Assembly (NCBI GenBank): GCA_000431815.1
Contig: FR889256.1
Coordinates: forward strand, 16,436 to 80,435
Source of the DNA: Butyrivibrio sp. CAG:318
Lineage (GTDB): Bacteria; Bacillota; Clostridia; Lachnospirales; Lachnospiraceae
Direction of reading: 5' to 3'
Length of the DNA stretch: 64,000 bases
Below, piece after piece: positions 33,145 to 42,529 of the stretch (the first letter of the stretch is position 1; every line of letters starts with the position of its first letter). The position numbers and the translations under genes are program-made. The notes under the pieces are model-generated. The model searched no databases and had not been told where the DNA came from. It was given only the letters and a program-made list of their open reading frames with translations.

Positions 33145-34671
33145 ATGCCGCAGGAGCATATTTTAGTCAATGACATAATTGCAGACCACAAAGAGCGCAT
33201 GCTCAACCTTAGAAAGTATTATCCTTTTTTCAAATTGTCTGAGGTGTCCTTCTCATGGTTTAAGGACGGTATTTATGACAATCTTGATATGGGATATATT
33301 CTTATGGCTGTCCTGCGCTTTTTTATTGAGGAAAATAACTTTAAAGAACGCGATGTTACATATCAGATGTATTATGATTTTATGAGTGCATGCATCAGAC
33401 GTGATTTTGCCGTTACGCTCACACCGGAGGATAATAAGGTTCTGGTGGATTATATATTCGACAAACTCAAGAATGACGGAAGACCGTTTATGTTTGAGTA
33501 TTATGACCCGGTTGACCGGGTACGCAGGGTATCGAGGGTGAAGCTGCTTGAGAGCAGAATACAGGATGGAACGGTATGGTATTCGATAAGTCCGGACGGA
33601 ATAGAATTTTATCTTGAAACCAAGGAAATCAAGGATGAGAGCCGCATTAACGTAGAGCAGCTTCTTCTCGAGAAAATGATTGAGTCCGAAGATTTCAAGG
33701 GCGGAACAGAAGTCGTTAAGAGGATTAACGAGGAAGTGGAACGGTTGAAATTACGCCGCAATAAGGTGCTTGATATTCTCTCTGAGGATGTATTTGCCGG
33801 AGTTGATGCGTATGAGAATTTCTTTGATACGGGAATAAGATGGTTCGCGGACGAACAGAAATTATTTGCCAAGAACAGGGAATTAATCGAATCGGCAATG
33901 AGCCGGTTTGGCGATGCGGACGATAGCCGTTCTTCAAAAGCTGCGGAACAGATATACAGACTTGATACGGAACTCAAAATAGCGATGAATAATCACAGTG
34001 AACTTCTTAAAGCCTGTACGGAACTTGGAATCAGGACTGATGAAATCGTGAGAAAAGCAAAGCTCGGCCGGTTAAGAAGCCGGTTTGATTTCAAGGGCGC
34101 ACTTGATATTATGATTAAGAAGGACATGCCGCAGGCACTTGAATATGTGGTAAAACCGTTTCTTGGACTGAATATACATAAGACTTTTGATCTGGTCAAG
34201 GTCGAAGATATTCTCAGTTACAGGCCGTATGAGGCAGAGACACCTGAGCAGATAGAAGAAGAGACGGCGGCAGAGATTGTATTTGAGGATGAACTTGATG
34301 ATGAACGATTCAGGCGGAATGCGGGTGCACTTATGCATGTGCTTCTGGAGATGCTTACGAAGAATGATGAGTTTACATTGGGTGAATACAATGGCGCAGT
34401 TATGAACATTTTTGGCAGTGAAGTCTTCAAAAATGGGGATTATTATGCTTTTCTCGTACATCTTTGCGGAAAAAAGGATTATTTTATGCAGGCCGGCGAG
34501 AATACCGGAGAAACTTTTCTTGATGAGATCATAGCAGGGCTTATGGACAGGGAGGAGTTCCTTAAATACAGCGGAATGCATTTTATACTTGAACTGGCGG
34601 ATGGTAATTTGCACGAAATCATTCCTTATACGGGAATGAGCATTACTGATTTTACGATAAAAAGAATTTGA
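33145..34671 (+). CDS. JetA-like (MukF/MksF-type) condensin kleisin, DUF5716
   Basis: A 508-residue protein of the Wadjet JetA/DUF5716 family. The N-terminus (KYYPFFKLSEVSFSWFKDGIYDNLDMGYILMAVLRFF) is the winged-helix region expected of a MukF-like kleisin; a helical middle (about 170-300, with EEVERLKLRRNKVLDILSED) and an acidic stretch (EIVFEDELDDERF) follow, and the C-terminal ~120 residues form a second globular part. It would bridge the SMC-like heads of the JetC-like protein. It begins 15 bases after recR with a GGAGG ribosome binding site, and is followed by the JetB- and JetC-like genes. Family assignment is from memory of sequence features. Confidence 0.8.
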   Translation: MPQEHILVNDIIADHKERMLNLRKYYPFFKLSEVSFSWFKDGIYDNLDMGYILMAVLRFFIEENNFKERDVTYQMYYDFMSACIRRDFAVTLTPEDNKVLVDYIFDKLKNDGRPFMFEYYDPVDRVRRVSRVKLLESRIQDGTVWYSISPDGIEFYLETKEIKDESRINVEQLLLEKMIESEDFKGGTEVVKRINEEVERLKLRRNKVLDILSEDVFAGVDAYENFFDTGIRWFADEQKLFAKNRELIESAMSRFGDADDSRSSKAAEQIYRLDTELKIAMNNHSELLKACTELGIRTDEIVRKAKLGRLRSRFDFKGALDIMIKKDMPQALEYVVKPFLGLNIHKTFDLVKVEDILSYRPYEAETPEQIEEETAAEIVFEDELDDERFRRNAGALMHVLLEMLTKNDEFTLGEYNGAVMNIFGSEVFKNGDYYAFLVHLCGKKDYFMQAGENTGETFLDEIIAGLMDREEFLKYSGMHFILELADGNLHEIIPYTGMSITDFTIKRI

Positions 34672-34688
34672 CAGAGAGGCAGGGCAAT

Positions 34689-35417
34689 ATGGAGAACAGA
34701 AATCTTGAAAAGGCACTTGATATTGTGACCGCGCTTTTTATGGGCGAGGATGTGAAAGCCGGCGGTGCGAATGCGATGCTGTATGATGAGTATAGCCATA
34801 ACAGCGAGGTATATGACTGTGTTGTACAGATTTTAAAGAGATTTGACATTAATCTGTATGAATATAACGATTCGCTTTTCATAAGCGCCGGTGCGGACAA
34901 CAGAGTATTCGGTTATTCCAACGAGGAATTGAAGAAAATAATGGGACTCAGACTCAATAAAGAACTTTTTTTGGTATACTTTATAATATATATGATCATA
35001 ATCAGATTTTACAAAGATTCCATGACAGGGACATTTCTGGAATATATCAGGCAGGAAGATATTGTGAAAGCGGTGAGTGCATCTCTCGGAGGAATGATAG
35101 ACCACTCATCCGGAATCGTGATGGATGAGGCGGAAGAAAAATCGTTCAAGGCAGTTGCGCTTGTGTGGGACGAACTCCCGGATGTAAGTGTTGAAGACAA
35201 GGGAGGACAGAGGGCAGCAAAGAATTCGCGCATGGGATATGTAAAGCTGACATTTAATTTTCTGATTACGCAGAATCTGTTTATAGAATCGGGAGAATTA
35301 TATTATCCTACTCCGAGATTCAAGGCAATCGCCGAGAAATATTTTGAGGAAAACAGAGGACGGCTTCATGAGATTTTGTCGTCGGATAAGGAGGAAGATA
35401 CAGATGCCGCAGATTAA
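34689..35417 (+). CDS. JetB-like (MukE/MksE-type) condensin subunit, DUF6063
   Basis: A 242-residue protein placed where the MukE-like subunit should be. It is helix-rich at the N-terminus (LEKALDIVTALFMGEDV), then a winged-helix-like middle (EEKSFKAVALVWDELPDVS) and a late LTFNFLITQNLFIESGELYYPTPRFK, typical of DUF6063. I placed the start at the ATG at 34689 after AGAGGCAGGG; the TTG upstream overlaps the JetA stop. It overlaps the JetC-like start by 14 bases. Family call is medium: placement and features agree, but motifs are weak. Confidence 0.75.
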   Translation: MENRNLEKALDIVTALFMGEDVKAGGANAMLYDEYSHNSEVYDCVVQILKRFDINLYEYNDSLFISAGADNRVFGYSNEELKKIMGLRLNKELFLVYFIIYMIIIRFYKDSMTGTFLEYIRQEDIVKAVSASLGGMIDHSSGIVMDEAEEKSFKAVALVWDELPDVSVEDKGGQRAAKNSRMGYVKLTFNFLITQNLFIESGELYYPTPRFKAIAEKYFEENRGRLHEILSSDKEEDTDAAD

Positions 35418-38400
35418 CAGAATCAGGGTAAACAATGTAAAATATAATTTCGGTACACAGTTTTATGATGATTTTATGATGCGTTTCTCATGCAGAAACA
35501 GTATATATGACCTTGCAAACGGTGGTGGCAAGAGCGTGCTTATGCTTTTGCTGCTGCAAAATCTGATACCTAACTGCACGCTTGATGACAAACAGCCGGT
35601 CGAGAAACTTTTCAGGACACCGGGTGTTAATACGGTAATTCATTCATTGATAGAATGGAAACTGGATGCGTGCGATGTAAGGGATGGTTACCGCTATATG
35701 ACAACAGGTTTCTGCGCGCGTAAAGGTAAGGATAATTCCGAGGATTCACAAAGGGAGCTCGCGAGCATTGAGTATTTTAACTATTGTATTTTCTATAAGG
35801 AATTCGGTGACAACGATATTAAGAACCTGCCGCTTTCAAACGGAAGTGAACGTGTGACATACAATGGACTTAAGGCATATCTGCGTGACCTCGAAAAACA
35901 TGATTATGGGGTTGAGGTGCATATTTTTGAACGAAAGGGAGATTATCAGAATTTTATAAGTAATTACGGACTTCATGAGAGCCAGTGGGAGATTATCCGC
36001 GGAATTAATAAGACGGAGGGACATGTCCGGACTTATTTTGAAAACAGTTATAAAACAACAAGGAAAGTTGTTGAGGATCTTCTTATTGAGGAGATAATCG
36101 AGAAATCCTATAATAACAGAATCCGCAACGGTGAGGCAGATGATGACGAAATGGCCAGGACACTTCTTGACATCAAGGACAAACTCATTGAACTGGCAAA
36201 GCGACGTGGCGAAATTGCCGGGTATGACAGACAGATGGAGCTGCTGGATGAATTTGCGGGCGGACTTGGGACAATTGGAGAATTGTATGATAGGAAAGAG
36301 CGTACAGCGGACGGACTTGTCGGATGTCTTATGGCATGCCGGAGAGAACTTGCGGGAAAGAAAGAGCAGCTGGAGAATCTTGAAAACACATACGCATCGC
36401 TGGATGAGGAATATGATGTGGCATCCGCCGGTGCAGCCCGTGCGGAGATAGAGGAAGAGTATAACGAACTGAATGAATTGAACAGCCTTATAGAGGAGAC
36501 TATAGCGGCAAGAAATGCGATTTCAGACCGCAGCGCCGGTTTTAAAGAACAGATAAGGCTTAATGATATTGCGCTGGAGTACAGGGATTATACGGATGCG
36601 GGTGCAGAGTATGATAAATTAAAAGAATTGATTGCCAACCGAAGCAAGGATGATGAAGAGATAATTGAGTCCATGCACCGGCTGGCTGCTTTGAAATACA
36701 GATTTTATACCGAAAAAAGAGCATTAAATCTGGAGGGTCTTAACCGGGCAGAGGAAACGGCAGCTGACATTAAATCCGAATATGAGGCAGAGAAGGAGAA
36801 GGTGCGCGCTCTTTTTGCGGGGATGAGCAGCGAAAAGGGAATATATGATGAGGTCAACTCAATCTGCCTTTCCAAAGAAAGCAGCCTGATGGCAGGCCTT
36901 AAGGAGTGTTCGCTTATAGTTGCGGATGCGCTCGGCCAGGCATATGAAGATAACGGAAATGATATTGATAAGAGCCGGGAAAATATCGCGTCACTTGACG
37001 AAAATACCGCTAAGTGTGCCGGAATTATACGCGATAATGAGAAGAAAGCAGCTGTTGCACGGAACAGATATGAACGGATGAAGGCGGATTATGACAAAGC
37101 GGCGACGCGTTATGAAGCTGCCGTAAAGAGAACCGGACACATATCAACATTGTGTAATATATATAATTGCAGCCGTGATGCGTTGATACACACGATGCAT
37201 CAGATATATGACAGCACATTAAAACAGCAGATAGAGAAGGAAAATGAAATTAACAGTCTTCAGGCATATCTTGGCAATATCAAAGAGCATAAAGTGCCTG
37301 ATTATGACAGCAGATTTGAAGCGGTTCTCGATTACCTCAGGGGTCGTTATGGAAATGCTGTCCGTGCTGGACGTGATGCCGGCGTGGATATGATAATGGA
37401 ATATCCATACCTGCCTTATGTGATCGTTGCCGGTGATGCGTATGATGCGATAGCGGCGGATAAGGTTATTTATTCGATGAACACCGGAACTTATATGGTT
37501 CCGATCATCAGAAACGAAATGGATTTCCCGGATGCAGGCAGTATGAATGCCGCATATAAGAGAATGGATTTTCTGTGGGATGAAGCGGCACTTGCAGCCG
37601 AGACAGATAATGTATCGGAGGAATTAAAGACGGCAAAAGAGAGTCTTGTGAGCATCCGCGATAAGGCCGAGGTTATAAGAGATGATATCGTGACCGCAAG
37701 AACTGTTTTAGAGGATGAACCGGCGGAAATAATCAAATCGGAGCTTGGTCAGATCGAAGAAGATATGGCACAGCTGCAGGATGAAATCGAGTTGTGTGAC
37801 AGGACAATATCTAACGAAACTGTGAGAAATGAGGCATTGAAGAAGGCTCTTGCAGCTGAAAAAGAACATCTTGATGAATGTATGGCACGCAGAAAGATGC
37901 TTGAAGATAATCTAGCGATTTATGCCGAACTTATCGGGCTGCGTGAACGCAGAAAGAAAGTCCGTGCTGAGATGGATAAGGCCAGGGCGGAATACGATAT
38001 TGCTGCCCGGAACGAGGAAAATCTTTCCGTGAAACTTGAAAATGCGGTCAATAATCGTGACAGAATAAGAGCTGATATTGATAGGGATGATGAAGTCTAT
38101 AATAGTATTTACAGACCGTATTACCGTGAAAATGATGATGCCGCCAACCCTGAGGGTATGCTTGAAGAGGCAGTCGATGCCAGGTTTGCGGCTTTGCAGG
38201 AGCTTATAACCGGCCGCAACGGTGATATAGAGGATAAGACAAGGCTTATGAATAACTGCCGCGCGGCAATGGATAAATCTGAGAGGAGCATAAAACGCAA
38301 CGGTATGTCGCTTGAGGATGCCAAAGAGAATCTTGAAAAGGGACTGCTTGTAATACGCGATGAGGCATATATTGAGAACCTGCGTCGTGAAATTAACGAT

Positions 38401-39771
38401 TCAGACCGCAAAGCGGCTGCCAAAGATTCCGAAATAGATGCACAGTCAGCTTCCAGAAACAGAATTGAAGGAAGCATTGAGCATGCGCGCAGGGTGTATG
38501 AGGAGAAATATGGCACATTTGAACGCATAAGCGATGATAATCCGAAGGAGAGCATAGCTGTGTTCAGGCATAAGATGTCTGAAATTACATCAAGACGGAG
38601 TGATATTAAATCGCAGATAAGACAGCTTGAAAATGATAACAGGGATGCGATGGTCATGGAACGAGACCTGGAAAGGATTGTCACCAATGCAGGACTTTCC
38701 GGACGTGAAACTGCTAATGGAATATTGACTGCGGATGTGTCTTCATATGATGAATTACGTAAAGAATATAACCGTGTTCTCAAAGAGGAAGACAGACTCA
38801 AAACAGATTTTTATAACAGAAAACAGAAACTTATAACTTCACTGGAGGACCTTAAGGCATATGAGCTTGCGCAGGAAATCATGGCATCGGTTGAGCTTCC
38901 GCAATGTGTGGCAGATGTGACGGCAATGGTGGATGGACTTAAACAGACCAATGAGTGTATAGCACTTGAACGTGACAGAATTGACAAAAGTCTTGGTGAG
39001 ATGGAACATATTAAGGACAGGTTTGAGGACAGATGTATACAGATATGCAGCAATATCAGAACCGAACTTGACAGACTTCCTAAGTTATCGCGTATTACAT
39101 TGGATGATGAGGTTATACCAATAATCACATTATCGGTTCCGTATATCAGGGAAGATATGTATAAGGACAGAATGTCAGTATATATCAATGAGACGGTGTC
39201 GGCGGCAGAAACCTTCCATTCTCCGGAAGACAAACTCAAATACATCAAGGGACGGCTTTCATGGAAGCGGTTGTTCTCAGTCGTAGTCCAGGATATGAAC
39301 AGTATTAAACTCTCGCTTTACAAGAGGGAACATATTAAGGATCAGAGCCGTTATCTCAGGTACGAGGAGGCGGTCGGTAGTACCGGCCAGTCGCAGGGTA
39401 TATACATACAGTTCCTTATAGCGATTATCAATTATATTGCGTGTCTGAATTCAGCCAATAAGGATTCACAGATAACCGGTAATACTATTTTTATAGATAA
39501 CCCATTCGGTGCGGCGAAGGATGTGTATATCTGGGAACCGATTTTCGGTATGCTTAAGACCAACCATGTCCAGTTAATCGTTCCGGCAAGAGGCGCCACA
39601 CCGGCAATTACCAGAATGTTTGATGTGAATTACATTCTCGGACAGAAACTTGTGGCAGGCAGACAACAGACAGTTGTTGTCGATTACAGAAGTCAGGTTA
39701 AAGCCGATGAGATGGAATATGTGCAGCTTGATTATGAACAGTCAACAATCGAGGATTTTTTTAACACATGA
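35404..39771 (+). CDS. JetC-like (MukB/MksB-type) SMC ATPase
   Basis: A 1455-residue SMC-like protein. The head N-half has Walker A in ANGGGKSVLMLLLLQN (residue about 39). Long coiled coils (about 300-620 and 730-1200, rich in Glu/Lys/Arg heptads) flank a globular hinge near 630-730 (YDSRFEAVLDYLRGRYG, LPYVIVAGDAYDAIAADK). The C-terminal head has a signature-like GSTGQSQGIYIQFL (about 1324) and a Walker B strand NTIFIDNPFGAAKD (about 1360) in which the usual catalytic Glu after Asp is Asn. The start at 35404 follows AAGGAGG; an earlier in-frame codon lies inside the JetB-like gene. With JetA and JetB it would make a condensin. No JetD-like nuclease gene follows. Confidence 0.85.
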   Translation: MPQINRIRVNNVKYNFGTQFYDDFMMRFSCRNSIYDLANGGGKSVLMLLLLQNLIPNCTLDDKQPVEKLFRTPGVNTVIHSLIEWKLDACDVRDGYRYMTTGFCARKGKDNSEDSQRELASIEYFNYCIFYKEFGDNDIKNLPLSNGSERVTYNGLKAYLRDLEKHDYGVEVHIFERKGDYQNFISNYGLHESQWEIIRGINKTEGHVRTYFENSYKTTRKVVEDLLIEEIIEKSYNNRIRNGEADDDEMARTLLDIKDKLIELAKRRGEIAGYDRQMELLDEFAGGLGTIGELYDRKERTADGLVGCLMACRRELAGKKEQLENLENTYASLDEEYDVASAGAARAEIEEEYNELNELNSLIEETIAARNAISDRSAGFKEQIRLNDIALEYRDYTDAGAEYDKLKELIANRSKDDEEIIESMHRLAALKYRFYTEKRALNLEGLNRAEETAADIKSEYEAEKEKVRALFAGMSSEKGIYDEVNSICLSKESSLMAGLKECSLIVADALGQAYEDNGNDIDKSRENIASLDENTAKCAGIIRDNEKKAAVARNRYERMKADYDKAATRYEAAVKRTGHISTLCNIYNCSRDALIHTMHQIYDSTLKQQIEKENEINSLQAYLGNIKEHKVPDYDSRFEAVLDYLRGRYGNAVRAGRDAGVDMIMEYPYLPYVIVAGDAYDAIAADKVIYSMNTGTYMVPIIRNEMDFPDAGSMNAAYKRMDFLWDEAALAAETDNVSEELKTAKESLVSIRDKAEVIRDDIVTARTVLEDEPAEIIKSELGQIEEDMAQLQDEIELCDRTISNETVRNEALKKALAAEKEHLDECMARRKMLEDNLAIYAELIGLRERRKKVRAEMDKARAEYDIAARNEENLSVKLENAVNNRDRIRADIDRDDEVYNSIYRPYYRENDDAANPEGMLEEAVDARFAALQELITGRNGDIEDKTRLMNNCRAAMDKSERSIKRNGMSLEDAKENLEKGLLVIRDEAYIENLRREINDSDRKAAAKDSEIDAQSASRNRIEGSIEHARRVYEEKYGTFERISDDNPKESIAVFRHKMSEITSRRSDIKSQIRQLENDNRDAMVMERDLERIVTNAGLSGRETANGILTADVSSYDELRKEYNRVLKEEDRLKTDFYNRKQKLITSLEDLKAYELAQEIMASVELPQCVADVTAMVDGLKQTNECIALERDRIDKSLGEMEHIKDRFEDRCIQICSNIRTELDRLPKLSRITLDDEVIPIITLSVPYIREDMYKDRMSVYINETVSAAETFHSPEDKLKYIKGRLSWKRLFSVVVQDMNSIKLSLYKREHIKDQSRYLRYEEAVGSTGQSQGIYIQFLIAIINYIACLNSANKDSQITGNTIFIDNPFGAAKDVYIWEPIFGMLKTNHVQLIVPARGATPAITRMFDVNYILGQKLVAGRQQTVVVDYRSQVKADEMEYVQLDYEQSTIEDFFNT

Positions 39772-39774
39772 TTT

Positions 39775-39803
39775 TTGACATTGATATGCCGCTGTGATAC
39801 AAT
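39775..39803 (+). promoter_or_regulatory. Promoter of the TPR/acidic/AAA gene
   Basis: TTGACA, 17 bases, TACAAT, beginning 4 bases after the JetC stop. The gene can therefore be transcribed apart from the condensin genes. Confidence 0.8.
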
Positions 39804-39849
39804 GAATTATTAGAGAAAATTCCGCTTTACAGAATGAGAGGTAATTGGT

Positions 39850-42513
39850 GTGGACCGAGTTGAATTTGGAATTAAACTTGAACAGATAAATAAATTACGT
39901 GACAAAGGCGATTATGAGGCAGCGGCCAAGGTCGTTGAAACAATCGAATGGCGTAAAGTCAAGAAATGGTCAGAACTTGCCATTGCCGAGGACGTTTATG
40001 AGAGAGCCGGAAGGCTTAAGGATGCACGCAATATCTGTGTGTATGCCTATAACAGAAATCTCGGTGGCAAGAGGCTTATATATAAGCTCACGGAGATATC
40101 AATTGCGATAGATGATCTTGATGAAGCCGATGATTTGTATAACGAATTCGTAGAGGCAGCACCGAGGGATACGGAAAAATATATCCTTATGTATAAGCTT
40201 AACAAGGCACGTAAGGCGCCGGTTGAACGCCTTATAGAGATTCTTGAAGAGTACAAGCAGAGTGAACTTGACGAACAATATGAATATGAACTTGCCGAAC
40301 TATATGCTCAGGCGGGAAGAATTGATGAATGTGTGCGTGAATGTGATGATCTGATTCTCTGGTTCAATGAAGGAGAATATGTTGAGAAGGCATTGAGGCT
40401 TAAGAACCGTTATGCCAAGCTTACCAAATCACAGCAGGCCAAGCTTGATATGATGGAAGAATACCGCGCGGCCGGTATGGAATACAGCACGGTTATGCCG
40501 GAATATGACAGCGAACCTGATATTGAACATGAGGAAGTTAAGGAACCTGAACCGCAGGAAGAATATAAGGTACAGGAAAAAGATTATTCTATATATGATA
40601 CTCAGAACATACAGGCACAGCTTGCCGAAAGCATGGCGAAGATTCTCGGTGGAATAAACGGTCCGGGAGAAGAAGAGGCGGCTGAGCCGGAAATAACCGA
40701 ACCGGCCGGAATTGAAGAACCATCGGAGACCACTGAAGCCGTGGAACCGTCGGAGACTACTGAATTCGTGGAACCGGAGGAAGACACATGGGAAGAGCCG
40801 GAAGAAGCCGAAGAGCCCGAAGAACAGCCGGAGGCGGAGAAAGAACCGGAAGAAGCCGAAGAACAGCCGGAAGTAGAGAAAGAGTCTGAGCCGGACAGTA
40901 TTGAAGATAAGTATAAAGATATATATGAGGGCATAGACGAACCGACCAAGGAAATCCGGATTAATACGCATCATTGGAACAGATACAGAAGCGTTATGGA
41001 AGATGACACTAAAGAACCGATGACAGCAGATGTTCCGTTGCCTGAGGGAGCGCTTCCTAAATATATCGTTGAGAAGAGTGAGATGGAGGGCGAGGCCGGT
41101 ACCAATCCTGAATTCATTATAGAAGATTTTGAGACGATCATAGAGAAGCAGGAAGAACCGGTGGAAGAAGAGAGCGTCGCAGAGGCAGCTGAACCTGAAG
41201 AAGATGATGAGTACATGGTCAGACTGGTAACCGAAGATGACGAACCGCAGGAGGAACCGGAAACCAATGAGACGGGGCCGGAAGAGTCATTGGAAGAAGC
41301 TGTGAAAAAAACAGTTTCGGAAGCTGCAGAGCCGGAGGAAAGTGAAGTAATAGACGGTCAGATGGACATAATGCAGTGGATGGAATCCATGCAGGATACA
41401 GCCGTAGAAGATACACCGGAAACTGATACGGAAACCGAAGCTGCAGAGCCGGAGAAAATACCGGATGATGAACAGATGATCAATGATGCAGCGGAAGATG
41501 CCATTAATGATATTGCAGCCAGACTTATGGCCGAAGTCAGGGAAGAACTGGATGCCAGAGCCGGAGAAGAAGCACCGACAATGATTGCCGAAGAAGAGTA
41601 CATTGATGATGAAGCTGACGATGCCGGAGAAATAATGGCTGATGATGAGGCAGAAGAAGAATTTTCAGAAGAAGAGATTGCCGCATATGAGGAAGAACAC
41701 AGTGCGGCTGAAGATGAGATAACGGCTGCGGCTGAAGATGAGATGACGGCTGCGGTTGAAGAAGACAATGACTATGTCCTTAAGCCTTCGGAACGCCGGT
41801 ATCTGCAGAAATATCTTTTCATCAGCGGAATGGAAGAGACAGCTGCAGAGATTATCAATAATAAGAAACGTGAAGTCCCGGACGGAACCTCTGCACACGG
41901 TAATATTGCCGTAGTCGGAAGGGCCAAGACCGATAAAACGGATTTTGCAATCGATTTATTCAAGGCGCTGCACTCGGAGGACAACAATAAGAAACTGCGC
42001 ATAGCCAAGACCAATGCGGCGGCTATAAACAGTAAAAGTATATTGGCATCTGCGGATAAGCTTAAGGGAATCACTCTTATCATAGAAAATGCCGGACAGC
42101 TTACCAAAGAATCGGCCAGGGAACTTGCACAGGTAATGGAAGGCGATACAGAATCAATGCTTGTAATCATAACAGGTGAGGATTATTCGATTAACCGTGT
42201 TTTTACAGAAGTTCCGGATCTTTCGAGAATGTTTGACTATCGTGTTGAGGTCAGAAGATATTCGGTAAATGAACTTGTGGCAGCAGCTAAGGACTATGCG
42301 CGTGAGAAAGGTTATATTATAGGAGAGAAAGCATTACTTAAATTATACCTTCTTGCAGGAGGCATTGATACCGGAGATGCTACCAAAGCAGTTGAAAGTA
42401 TCAGAGAGATTGTGGATGATGCGATTGAACGCGGCAGCCGCAAGGGAAAACGCCGGACATCCAGGAAAAACGGCGGGTTGATCATACTTAAAGACAAAGA
42501 TTTTATATCGTGA
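39850..42513 (+). CDS. TPR, acidic linker and degenerate AAA domain protein
   Basis: An 887-residue protein in three parts. Residues about 1-200 are helical, TPR-like (KLEQINKLRDKGDYEAAAK, AEDVYERAGRLKDARNICVY). Residues about 205-640 are low-complexity and strongly acidic, with Glu-Pro repeats (EEPEEAEEPEEQPEAEKEPE). The last ~240 residues resemble a CbxX/SpoVK-type AAA domain, but both nucleotide motifs are altered: GRAKTDKT in place of GxxGxGKT (about residue 688) and LIIENAGQL in place of hhhhDEA (about 742). It ends in a Lys/Arg-rich tail. I infer a non-hydrolysing AAA relative with a scaffold role. The GTG start has GAGGT upstream. It has its own promoter. Confidence 0.7.
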   Translation: MDRVEFGIKLEQINKLRDKGDYEAAAKVVETIEWRKVKKWSELAIAEDVYERAGRLKDARNICVYAYNRNLGGKRLIYKLTEISIAIDDLDEADDLYNEFVEAAPRDTEKYILMYKLNKARKAPVERLIEILEEYKQSELDEQYEYELAELYAQAGRIDECVRECDDLILWFNEGEYVEKALRLKNRYAKLTKSQQAKLDMMEEYRAAGMEYSTVMPEYDSEPDIEHEEVKEPEPQEEYKVQEKDYSIYDTQNIQAQLAESMAKILGGINGPGEEEAAEPEITEPAGIEEPSETTEAVEPSETTEFVEPEEDTWEEPEEAEEPEEQPEAEKEPEEAEEQPEVEKESEPDSIEDKYKDIYEGIDEPTKEIRINTHHWNRYRSVMEDDTKEPMTADVPLPEGALPKYIVEKSEMEGEAGTNPEFIIEDFETIIEKQEEPVEEESVAEAAEPEEDDEYMVRLVTEDDEPQEEPETNETGPEESLEEAVKKTVSEAAEPEESEVIDGQMDIMQWMESMQDTAVEDTPETDTETEAAEPEKIPDDEQMINDAAEDAINDIAARLMAEVREELDARAGEEAPTMIAEEEYIDDEADDAGEIMADDEAEEEFSEEEIAAYEEEHSAAEDEITAAAEDEMTAAVEEDNDYVLKPSERRYLQKYLFISGMEETAAEIINNKKREVPDGTSAHGNIAVVGRAKTDKTDFAIDLFKALHSEDNNKKLRIAKTNAAAINSKSILASADKLKGITLIIENAGQLTKESARELAQVMEGDTESMLVIITGEDYSINRVFTEVPDLSRMFDYRVEVRRYSVNELVAAAKDYAREKGYIIGEKALLKLYLLAGGIDTGDATKAVESIREIVDDAIERGSRKGKRRTSRKNGGLIILKDKDFIS

Positions 42514-42529
42514 CGAAGGAGACAGAAGG

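Noticed and set aside
36000..39000. Long minus-strand open frames opposite the JetC-like, Mfd, DnaK and TPR genes
   Set aside because: They are shadows of real genes produced by biased codons; they lack ribosome binding sites and protein motifs.
33145..39771. Complete Wadjet anti-plasmid defence system
   Set aside because: The JetD nuclease is absent, so I describe the set as a condensin-like complex only.
40660..40920. Tandem DNA repeats (Glu-Pro codons) as a possible CRISPR or VNTR
   Set aside because: They are in frame, vary in sequence and length, and encode the acidic linker of the TPR/AAA protein. There are no spacers.
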